Of a DNA stretch of 9,613 nt, positions 1-5,764 are shown piece by piece; the first letter of the stretch is position 1, and the number at the start of each line of letters is the position of its first letter. The notes below the pieces were generated by a model that did no database searches, was not told the origin of the DNA, and worked only from the letters and a program-made list of their open reading frames with translations. Source of the stretch: an uncultured Selenomonadales bacterium (GTDB taxonomy: Bacteria; Bacillota; Negativicutes; Selenomonadales; Selenomonadaceae); the NCBI GenBank assembly GCA_937915885.1, contig CALGGP010000055.1, forward strand, positions 1 through 9,613, read 5' to 3'. The position numbers and the translations under genes were made by a program.

Positions 1-293
1 TGTTGAGCGAGCTGACCAGTCACACGGCGGCGACGAATATGATCGGACCGCTCGGGATCACGGCGGCAATCGCGGCGGGATATTCTCCGATCCCCGTCGC
101 CGTCGGCATTGCCCTTTCGTCGAGCTTGGGATTTATCATGCCGGTCTCGACGCCTCCGAACACGATCGTTTACGCCTCGGGCTACGTGCCCATCACGAAG
201 ATGATGAAGGGCGGCGCGCTGATCGATCTGATCGGCATCACCTGTATCACCATCCCGCTGGTGATTTACTTCGTCAGTTGGATTGTCGGCTGA
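1..293 (+). CDS. C-terminal part of a DASS/SLC13-family Na+/dicarboxylate-type symporter (5' truncated by window edge)
   Basis: Inner-membrane secondary transporter, expected to couple Na+ (or exchange) to uptake of C4-dicarboxylates, citrate, sulfate or similar anions; the substrate cannot be told from this fragment. The frame is open from the window edge, so the TTG at 3-5 is an internal Leu rather than a start. Visible are about 96 of the family's usual 450-500 residues. Near the beginning, TSHTAATN sits where the family has its second Ser-Asn-Thr substrate/Na+ motif, here with His in place of Asn. Residues about 39-55 (SSLGFIMPVSTPPNTIV) fit the SLC13/DASS signature (S-x2-F-x2-P-V-S-x3-N-x-I-V). 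Two hydrophobic segments flank these, and a last membrane helix (IGITCITIPLVIYFVSWIV) ends the protein, as usual for the family. Stop TGA is at 291-293. The fold assignment is firm, the substrate unknown. Confidence 0.9.
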   Translation, partial: LSELTSHTAATNMIGPLGITAAIAAGYSPIPVAVGIALSSSLGFIMPVSTPPNTIVYASGYVPITKMMKGGALIDLIGITCITIPLVIYFVSWIVG

Positions 294-295
294 AC

Positions 296-302
296 AGAAA
301 GG
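296..302 (+). promoter_or_regulatory. Probable ribosome binding site for the giant repeat gene
   Basis: AGAAAGG lies 11 bases before TTG at 314 and 17 bases before the in-frame ATG at 320. The spacing favours TTG, although either start is possible. The out-of-frame ATG at 307 reads only seven codons before a stop. Three other genes in this window have good Shine-Dalgarno sites, two of them in front of TTG starts. Confidence 0.5.
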
Positions 303-313
303 TTTGATGAAAT

Positions 314-3300
314 TTGGCTATGACTTTTAATCAGGGCGCAATCACGACGACCGGCAGAACCCTCGACGTGGCGATCAGCGGCGAAGGTTTTTTCCGCGTC
401 ACATTGCCCAACGGTGACTTCGCCTATACTCGCGACGGCGCCTTTGTCCTCAGCAGCGACGGAATTTTTATCGCCAACTACGTCGGCAACAAACAGAATA
501 GTGCTCAGAACACTACCTTGGGCTACCATCTTTCAGACGAGATCACCATCCCGCCGGAAGTTGATCCCAATTCGATCACCATCGACAACAACGGCGCGGT
601 GTCTTACATTCAAAACGCTCATCGAGTGTCGGCGGGAACCATAAGCGTTTATCGCTTTGACGATCCCTCGAAACTGCTCTCGATCGGCAATGACCTGTAC
701 ATGTCGACCGACGATTCCGGAGGCGCAACCTTGATCGACTTCGCTGTCGACAACGAAACGACTTCTCTTATTCAACGCAGTCTCGAAAATTTGTCCGTCA
801 ACGTCAACGGCACCGACGTCGCCGACACGCTCAACAATCCCGTCAAACAAATCGTCTACGGCGATCCCGTGCAAAAAATTGTTTTTACCGCAGACTCCGT
901 CGCAAACGTCGATACTGTCTTTTTTACCCAGGGCGCCATTGAAACCGTCGACAATCCCATCAGCCTTGCGATTAACGGCGAAGGATTCTTCCGAATTACA
1001 TTGCCCAACGGCGACTTCGCTTATACTCGCAACGGCGCCTTCACCCTCAGCAGCGACGGCGTTATTATTCTTGCCGACGAACATGCCGGTTGGATAGAAG
1101 GCTATCATCTCTCCGACGAAATTTCCATACCGACCGGCGTCGATGTCAATTCGATCACCATCGACAGCAACGGCGCGGTTTCTTACATTCAAAACGGCGC
1201 ACGCGTCCAAGCCGCGCGGATTTCGCTCTATCGCTTCCAAGATCAAAGCAAACTCCAACCGATCAATCTGGTCGACACTCATATTTTCCGCGCCACCGAC
1301 GACAGCGGCTCCGTCACTCAGATAGATTTGTCCACGAGCAGCGCCTCGACGCTCGTGCAGGGCGCGCTCGAGCAAACGTCTGCTCGTATCATCAAAATTT
1401 ACGATGATCCGTCGATGAGCGATGTCCAATTTTCTTCGCTCGAAAAAACCGATCGCCCGATCGATTTGGCAATCAGCGGCAAAGGATTCTTCCGTATCAC
1501 GCTCCCAAACGGCGACTTCGCTTATACTCGCAACGGCAATTTTACTCTCGACAGCGATGGCGTTTTCGTCCTTGCTGACGAACATTTCAAGTGGGGCGGT
1601 TACCATCTTGCTGACGAGATTACCATCCCCGCCGACGTCGATATCAATTCGATCACGATCGACAGAGCCGGCACGGTCTATTATGTCCAAAACGGCGAGA
1701 AAAAGATTGCAGGGACGGTGTCAATTTATTGCTTCGTCAACACGAGCGGGCTCGAGCCGATCAATTCTGTCGACAATCAACTTTTCAGAGAGACTGTCTT
1801 CAGCGGAACCGCAACTCAAGTCGAGTTTTCTACGCAAGGCGAAGTGACTGCGATTCTTCAGGGATATCTCGAGCGCGATGCGTTTCAAGTCGTCAACCAC
1901 TACGGGACGACTGTTGAGCTCGATGGCGGGCAAGGCGATGATTCTCTCCTCAACGACGAGGCAAGTACGACACTGATTGGCGGCGACGGCGATGATACGA
2001 TTGTCAATGCCAATAAACTTTCGTTGCTCGACGTGCCGATCGCGACGCTCGAGGCGACGGGCAATCCTCTCGACATTGCCCTCGACGGCGAAGGATTTTT
2101 TAAGGTTTCGCTCGATGACGGCTCAATCGCTTACACTCGAAACAATTCATTCACCCTCGACGCCGACAATCGCATCGTCGGTGCCAACGGTTATTTGCTC
2201 TCAACGCTCGACGCCGCTATCACCGTTCCCGCGCTCGACACCTTTACAATCGATCGCGGCGGGCAAATGACATACGTCGACAATGACGCGACGATCACGC
2301 TCGGAGAAATTTCCGTTTATCGATTCGCCAACGTTGACGGGCTCGCTTCGCTCGACGACGGCTTGTATTCGGCAACGACTTTGAGCGGCGCGGGGTCTCT
2401 GCTCGAGTTCTCTTCGCAGGGGATCGATACGGCTGTTATTCAGGGCTATGTTGAGAAGTTCGTCATACGCGACGAGCCGAATTACTTGACGGCGATCGAC
2501 GGCGGCGCGGGTTCCGACGTGATTGACAACGTGCTCGGCGATTTTGTTTCGATCGGCGCGGGCGACGGTGACGATACGATCGTCAATAGCGGCAACCTCG
2601 TATCGATTTTCGGAGGCGCGGGCGCCGATTACATTTACAATCTTTCTTCGGCGAACGTCGACACTGTTTTTGGAACGGACGATCCGCTCAACTTGACGAT
2701 CAACGGCGACGGATTTTTTAAAGTCGTGCTCGACGATGGGAGCGCCGCTTACACTCGCGACGGCAACTTCCATCTTGACAGCGACGGCTATATCGTCACG
2801 GCGGACGGCAGTCGTCTCGCCGACGAAATTGCCATCCCGCCGGAAGTTTATCGTGATATGATCGTTATCGCGCGGGACGGCGCCGTTTCTTACACGCAAA
2901 ACGGTCGGACGGTGCAGGCGGGCAGCATTGTCGTTTATCAATCGGATTCGGACACGTCGAATGAGACCACGTTCCTCACGCAGGGGACGGCGGTCGAAAA
3001 GATTTTCAAAGAAACGGGCAGCCCGTTCAGCTTGGCGATCGACAACGAAGGATTTTTCAGGATTACATTGCCCGACGGCGGCTTCGCTTACACTCGCGAC
3101 GGCAACTTCCGCCTCAACAGCGACGGAGTTTTCGTCACGGCGGACGGCTATCATCTTGCCGACGAGATCACCATACCGATCGATGTTTCGCGCGCTTCGG
3201 TTGTTATCGCTCGCGACGGCACCGTTTCTTACACGCAAAATGGGCAATCGGTACAGGCGGGCACCGTCGCCGTTTATCGCTTCGTCAATCCCGACGGTTT

Positions 3301-5764
3301 AGAAGCGATCGGCAATAATCTCTTTCGTGAGACAACATCGAGCGGCTCGTCAATGCAGATCGAATTTGTAGCGCCGGGCGAGACGAATTTTATTATGCAG
3401 GGCGTTGTCGAGTTGAGCGGCACCGTCGAAAACGGCGGGCGCCTCGTGACGATTGACGGCGGGCTCAACGACGATCGGATCACGCTCGAAGGATCAAATC
3501 AGATGCTCATCTACAGATCGGGCGACGGCAACGACACGGTTTGGGGCGCGGATTTAAACGACAGTCTTAGTGTTGTAGGCGGGACGATCGATCGGACGGT
3601 GATGAGCAACGGCAATCTGATCGTTTCGATCGGCGATGGCTCGGTGACATTTGTCGGCTCTCCTCAAATTGATATCGGTGAAGAAGCGGACGCCGACGCC
3701 GATTCAGATAGCGACGCCGATTCAGATAGCGATGCAGATGCGGACGCCGATGCAGATTCTGATTCTGATGCTGATTCTGACACCGATGCTGATTCTGATT
3801 CCGACGCTGATTCTGATAGCGATGCTGATTCCGACGCCGACGCCGATTCAGATAGCGATGCGGATTCCGACGCCGATGCAGATTCCGATGCAGATTCCGA
3901 TTCTGATTCTGATTCCGATTCTGATGCAGATTCCGATTCCGATGCAGATTCCGATGCAGATTCCGATGCAGATTCTGATGCAGATTCTGACTCCGATTCT
4001 GATTCTGATTCCGATTCCGATGCTGATTCTGATTCCGACACAGATTCTGATTCCGACGCCGATTCTGATTCCGACACAGATTCTGATTCCGACGCCGATT
4101 CTGATTCCAACGCCGATTCTGATTCCGACGCCGATTCTGATTCCGACGCCGATTCTGATTCCGATGCTGATGCTGATGCTGATGCTGATTCTGATGCCGA
4201 TTCCGATTCTGATTCCGACGCCGATTCTGATTCCGATGCAGATTCGGACGCCGACGCCGATGCCGATTCCGATCAATGCAACTGTGATTGTGACGTTTGT
4301 AAAGATAAATGCCGGTGCCGCAATTATAATCCCACCGTCCCCGCCGACGAAGCCAACACCACCTCCGAAGGCGTCATCTTCGACCCGCGCACGCCGAAGA
4401 CCGTCTACGTCAGCAATCCGTTCAGCGGCATCGTCGACGCCTCTAATTTCTCCAACAACGTCAATCGCATCGACGCCGCCTCCGATAACGAGCCCGTCAT
4501 TCTTCAGGCGGGGGCGCAATCGACCGAAATTTTCTCCGGCTCCGGCTTCTCGACGCTGATCGGCGGCGACGGCAATGATACTCTCTACGGAGGCAAGGGC
4601 AAAAATACTTTCGTGTTCGAGCGCGGCGGCGGTAAAGACGTGATCGGCAACAAAAAATCCAACCAACATTCGACCTGTTATGATGCCGACGACAAAGTTG
4701 TGATCCTCGGCGGCGACGGCTTTTCAAAGGACGACGTCACCATCAGCGACAAGAAGGGCGTCGTCACCGTCACGTTCAATGACAATAAGAGCGACAAGCT
4801 TACCATCAATCGGAGCGACACGTTGAGCGCGGTGCAATTCTACTTCGGCACGGATTATATGAGCGCGCTCGAAGGCGAGGCGTTCAGCTACGGCGCCGAC
4901 GACGATGTGTCGGTGAGCGCCAACGGCAAGACTTTGACGGTGAAGGTCGGCGTCGGCAACGATACAATCAGCGCGGCGGATATTTCCTCCAACGCAAAGA
5001 CGCTCGACGGCTCGACGGCGGGCGCGGACTTATATTTGCGCGGCAACGGGCAATCGAACGTGATCATCGCCGGTGACGAGGGCGCGACGCTCGACGGCGG
5101 ATATAATTATGCCAAGGATAAGGCGACGAACGATAAACTCTACGGCGGCGCGGGCGCTGATGTGTTCGTGTTCGACGGCGGCAAGGATGTCATCTACAAT
5201 TACGCGTCGAATGATCGGATCGTCTGTGATGATGGCTTCGACGGCGTGAAGATCAAGGGCTATGATGTCGTGTTGCAATCGGGCAAAAATAAATTGACGA
5301 TCGAAGAGGGCGTCGGCAGAAATATTTCGATCACCGACGGCGACGGAGTGACTTCGACCTACAGCTTCTCGAAAACGAACAAAACATTCGAGACGGCGTT
5401 GATCGAGACGAGTGAACAGCTGCCGACGGGCGATCGTTGGCTCGACGACGGTGGCAATTCGGACGCGTTGTCGGAGATCGTGACGCCGAAGGCGGTCGGA
5501 GCGATCGGCTCGAACGGCGCCAAAAACAATTTCAGCTTAAACGAGATGAGTGAACGGTTGCCGACGGGCGATTGCGCATTGGACGATGGCGGCAATTCGG
5601 ACGCGTTGTCGGAGATCGTGACGCCGAAGGCGCTCGGAGCGCTCGGCTCAAACGGCGTTGAAAAAATTTTTGCAGGCGGTACCAAAAACAGTTTCAGCGT
5701 GCTCGGGACGAGTGAACAGTTTCAAGCGAGCGGCAGGAAAAATGCGATCAACGGTATGATGTAA
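314..5764 (+). CDS. Giant mosaic protein: six FlgG/FlgE-type D1 modules, RTX-like repeats, Asp-Ser/Ala tract, Cys knot, C-terminal RTX-like module
   Basis: 1,816 residues, uninterrupted; start TTG 314 or ATG 320. No family member of this whole architecture is known to me. Order: six flagellar FlgG/F/E-like D1 modules, recognised by an (S/N/D)-G-E-G-F-F motif followed by a (P/D)-x-G-x-x-A-Y-T-R-(D/N)-G/N-x-F-x-L core, with the motif Gly (Asn in the last) at residues 23, 222, 389, 592, 798 and 911; RTX-like GGxGxDxx blocks after modules 3, 4 and 6; an Asp-Ser/Ala tract (1125-1320); six cysteines in residues 1322-1335; a second RTX-like region (about 1413-1690); two 46-residue direct repeats (1698-1789) and a partial third. 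There is no Sec signal peptide and no membrane helix, and the N- and C-terminal helices (D0) of flagellar axial proteins are missing. It is very acidic, so Ca2+-dependent folding outside the cell is likely. Best guess is a secreted or surface structural protein or adhesin, exported by type I or a flagellar-type route; this is inference. Its 3' end overlaps the convergent yfhO-like gene by 43 bp. Confidence 0.9.
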   Translation: MAMTFNQGAITTTGRTLDVAISGEGFFRVTLPNGDFAYTRDGAFVLSSDGIFIANYVGNKQNSAQNTTLGYHLSDEITIPPEVDPNSITIDNNGAVSYIQNAHRVSAGTISVYRFDDPSKLLSIGNDLYMSTDDSGGATLIDFAVDNETTSLIQRSLENLSVNVNGTDVADTLNNPVKQIVYGDPVQKIVFTADSVANVDTVFFTQGAIETVDNPISLAINGEGFFRITLPNGDFAYTRNGAFTLSSDGVIILADEHAGWIEGYHLSDEISIPTGVDVNSITIDSNGAVSYIQNGARVQAARISLYRFQDQSKLQPINLVDTHIFRATDDSGSVTQIDLSTSSASTLVQGALEQTSARIIKIYDDPSMSDVQFSSLEKTDRPIDLAISGKGFFRITLPNGDFAYTRNGNFTLDSDGVFVLADEHFKWGGYHLADEITIPADVDINSITIDRAGTVYYVQNGEKKIAGTVSIYCFVNTSGLEPINSVDNQLFRETVFSGTATQVEFSTQGEVTAILQGYLERDAFQVVNHYGTTVELDGGQGDDSLLNDEASTTLIGGDGDDTIVNANKLSLLDVPIATLEATGNPLDIALDGEGFFKVSLDDGSIAYTRNNSFTLDADNRIVGANGYLLSTLDAAITVPALDTFTIDRGGQMTYVDNDATITLGEISVYRFANVDGLASLDDGLYSATTLSGAGSLLEFSSQGIDTAVIQGYVEKFVIRDEPNYLTAIDGGAGSDVIDNVLGDFVSIGAGDGDDTIVNSGNLVSIFGGAGADYIYNLSSANVDTVFGTDDPLNLTINGDGFFKVVLDDGSAAYTRDGNFHLDSDGYIVTADGSRLADEIAIPPEVYRDMIVIARDGAVSYTQNGRTVQAGSIVVYQSDSDTSNETTFLTQGTAVEKIFKETGSPFSLAIDNEGFFRITLPDGGFAYTRDGNFRLNSDGVFVTADGYHLADEITIPIDVSRASVVIARDGTVSYTQNGQSVQAGTVAVYRFVNPDGLEAIGNNLFRETTSSGSSMQIEFVAPGETNFIMQGVVELSGTVENGGRLVTIDGGLNDDRITLEGSNQMLIYRSGDGNDTVWGADLNDSLSVVGGTIDRTVMSNGNLIVSIGDGSVTFVGSPQIDIGEEADADADSDSDADSDSDADADADADSDSDADSDTDADSDSDADSDSDADSDADADSDSDADSDADADSDADSDSDSDSDSDADSDSDADSDADSDADSDADSDSDSDSDSDSDADSDSDTDSDSDADSDSDTDSDSDADSDSNADSDSDADSDSDADSDSDADADADADSDADSDSDSDADSDSDADSDADADADSDQCNCDCDVCKDKCRCRNYNPTVPADEANTTSEGVIFDPRTPKTVYVSNPFSGIVDASNFSNNVNRIDAASDNEPVILQAGAQSTEIFSGSGFSTLIGGDGNDTLYGGKGKNTFVFERGGGKDVIGNKKSNQHSTCYDADDKVVILGGDGFSKDDVTISDKKGVVTVTFNDNKSDKLTINRSDTLSAVQFYFGTDYMSALEGEAFSYGADDDVSVSANGKTLTVKVGVGNDTISAADISSNAKTLDGSTAGADLYLRGNGQSNVIIAGDEGATLDGGYNYAKDKATNDKLYGGAGADVFVFDGGKDVIYNYASNDRIVCDDGFDGVKIKGYDVVLQSGKNKLTIEEGVGRNISITDGDGVTSTYSFSKTNKTFETALIETSEQLPTGDRWLDDGGNSDALSEIVTPKAVGAIGSNGAKNNFSLNEMSERLPTGDCALDDGGNSDALSEIVTPKALGALGSNGVEKIFAGGTKNSFSVLGTSEQFQASGRKNAINGMM
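335..799 (+). repeat. FlgG-like D1 module 1
   Basis: Residues about 8-162. It begins at QGAITTTG, which corresponds to the F-x-QG-x3-x-TG segment that precedes the LD-x-AI-x-G-x-GFF motif in true FlgG. In other words the gene starts where the FlgG middle domain starts. It has about 10 extra residues (YVGNKQNSAQ region) between the SSDG turn and GYHLSDEITIP. It ends at the LIQRSLENLSV segment, the counterpart of the QG-x-x-E segment just before the C-terminal helix of FlgG. Confidence 0.85.
926..1390 (+). repeat. FlgG-like D1 module 2
   Basis: Residues about 205-359, with INGEGFFRITLPNGDFAYTR at the core and a short insertion ADEHAGWIEG before YHLSDEISIP. Module 3 shares the ADEH insertion, suggesting modules 2 and 3 descend from one duplication. 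The Gly-to-Gly distance from module 1 is 199 residues because a linker (about residues 163-204) separates them. Confidence 0.85.
1430..1903 (+). repeat. FlgG-like D1 module 3
   Basis: Residues about 373-530, spaced 167 residues from module 2. The core carries Lys for Glu (SGKGFF). The strand corresponding to VYRF in other modules reads IYCF, introducing a lone cysteine. It ends in ILQGYLERD, the clearest match in this protein to the QGYVE segment of FlgG. An RTX-like block follows directly. Confidence 0.85.
1904..2017 (+). repeat. RTX-like Gly/Asp-rich block A
   Basis: Residues about 531-568. Two short runs, DGGQGDDSL and GGDGDDTIV, fit the GGxGxDxxx consensus of Ca2+-binding beta-roll repeats. 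With only two units it is too short to be a full beta-roll and acts as a spacer between modules 3 and 4. Confidence 0.75.
2039..2487 (+). repeat. FlgG-like D1 module 4 (divergent)
   Basis: Residues about 576-724. Core is DGEGFFKVSLDDGSIAYTR; the next turn has NN in place of DG. The YHLADEITIP element of the other modules is degraded to YLLSTLDAAITVP, which makes this the most divergent copy in its middle. The tail GLASLDDGLYSATTLSGAG keeps the GL-x-x-x-x-x-x-LY-x-x-T-x-SGA pattern of FlgG. Confidence 0.8.
2489..2650 (+). repeat. RTX-like Gly/Asp-rich block B
   Basis: Residues about 726-779. Three units: DGGAGSDVI, GAGDGDDTIV and GGAGADYIY. They have the short hydrophobic stretch between Gly-Asp turns expected of Ca2+-binding beta-rolls. 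The block lies between modules 4 and 5, so the RTX-like and flagellar-like elements alternate. Confidence 0.75.
2651..2940 (+). repeat. FlgG-like D1 module 5 (C-terminally shortened)
   Basis: Residues about 780-875. The first half is intact (NGDGFFKV core, AYTRDGNFHLDSDG, then AIPPEV and AVSYTQNG). After IVVYQ the protein runs through a short SDSDTSNETT linker into module 6. The GL-x-x-IG-x-N-L-x-x-ET-x-SG and QG-x-x-E segments are missing. The spacing to module 6 is therefore only 113 residues. Confidence 0.8.
2972..3412 (+). repeat. FlgG-like D1 module 6 (closest to real FlgG)
   Basis: Residues about 887-1033. The core has Asn for the first Gly (IDNEGFF). It retains the whole set: AYTRDGNFRLNSDG, YHLADEITIP, GTVSYTQNGQSVQAG, NPDGLEAIGNNLFRET and MQGVVE. 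It shares a 26-base identity with module 5 (2746-2771 and 3085-3110), pointing to a comparatively recent duplication of that pair. Confidence 0.85.
3434..3600 (+). repeat. RTX-like Gly/Asp-rich block C (degenerate)
   Basis: Residues about 1041-1096. DGGLNDDRI and SGDGNDTVW are recognisable Ca2+-loop-like units; the remainder is degraded. The segment leads through about 30 residues of beta-like sequence into the acidic tract. Confidence 0.6.
3686..4273 (+). repeat. Asp-(Ser/Ala) tract, 196 residues, encoded by hexanucleotide repeats
   Basis: Residues 1125-1320 alternate Asp with Ser or Ala, with rare Thr. The sole lost Asp is one Asn near 4109. At DNA level the unit is GAT/GAC plus TCT/TCC/GCC/GCA, so insertions or losses of six bases keep the frame. 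The tract is comparable in pattern to the Ser-Asp stalks of Gram-positive surface proteins. An extended, highly charged spacer and/or low-affinity Ca2+ binding is likely. The complementary strand is also open in several frames (Ser-Glu, Ile-Gly repeats), an artefact of the short period. Confidence 0.95.
4025..4168 (+). repeat. 18-bp minisatellite inside the Asp tract (8 units)
   Basis: Eight consecutive 18-base units of the form GATTCTGATTCCGACGCC (DSDSDA). Units 1 and 3 end in ACA (Thr). Units 1-2 (4025-4060) and 3-4 (4061-4096) form two identical 36-mers. Unit 5 has AAC for GAC; the last unit ends GATGCT. This near identity, unlike the scrambled hexamers on either side, suggests recent expansion. 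Confidence 0.9.
4277..4318 (+). other. Six-cysteine cluster after the Asp tract
   Basis: Residues 1322-1335 read CNCDCDVCKDKCRC, a C-x-C-x-C-x2-C-x3-C-x-C spacing. Cys-x-Cys pairs like these occur in metallothioneins and some metal-binding knots, but the segment is too short to assign to a family. The rest of this 1,816-residue protein has only a handful of scattered cysteines. Confidence 0.85.
4550..4645 (+). repeat. RTX-like block D
   Basis: Residues about 1413-1444: GGDGNDTLYGGKGKNTFVF followed by a GGGKDVIGN turn. This is the classic haemolysin-type Ca2+-binding pattern with the FVF closing strand seen at beta-roll ends. Confidence 0.8.
4895..5370 (+). repeat. C-terminal RTX-like beta-roll module
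   Basis: Residues about 1528-1686. Units include GVGNDTISA, DGGYNYAKDKATNDKLYGGAGADVFVF and GGKDVIYNYASNDRIV, then a KIKGYDVVLQSGKNKLTIEE and ITDGDGVTSTYSF tail. I recognise this tail style from large RTX-like proteins of Selenomonas-type Negativicutes, but this is recollection and was not checked against a database. Confidence 0.75.
5405..5680 (+). repeat. Two 138-bp direct repeats (46 residues each) at the C-terminus
   Basis: Unit 1 is 5405-5542 and unit 2 begins at 5543; they share the (T/M)SE(Q/R)LPTGD, LDDGGNSDALSEIVTPKA and LGSNG elements. A 42-base stretch is identical (5453-5494 and 5591-5632, offset exactly 138). A truncated third unit (TSEQFQASGR) starts at about 5705 and runs to the stop, in the section overlapping yfhO. 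Confidence 0.9.

Noticed and set aside
533..1690. 385-codon ORF on the minus strand opposite the D1 modules
   Set aside because: It follows the repeat structure of the plus-strand gene, has no family resemblance and reads as the complement of GAC/GGC/ATC-rich codons. Shadow ORF.
2201..3247. 348-codon minus-strand ORF
   Set aside because: Same reason: it is the complement of modules 4-6, Arg/Val/Asp-rich without domains.
314..3412. A true flagellar rod or hook gene
   Set aside because: It lacks both D0 helical ends, has six middle domains instead of one, and no flagellar gene is adjacent.
3686..4273. CRISPR array
   Set aside because: The repeats are contiguous 6/18-base coding units with no unique spacers of constant length.
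3651..4669. Long repeat ORFs in other frames of the Asp tract (Ile-Pro-Thr, Ser-Glu and Ile-Gly repeats)
   Set aside because: A hexamer repeat without stops is open in several frames on both strands. None has flanking coding signal or a ribosome site.
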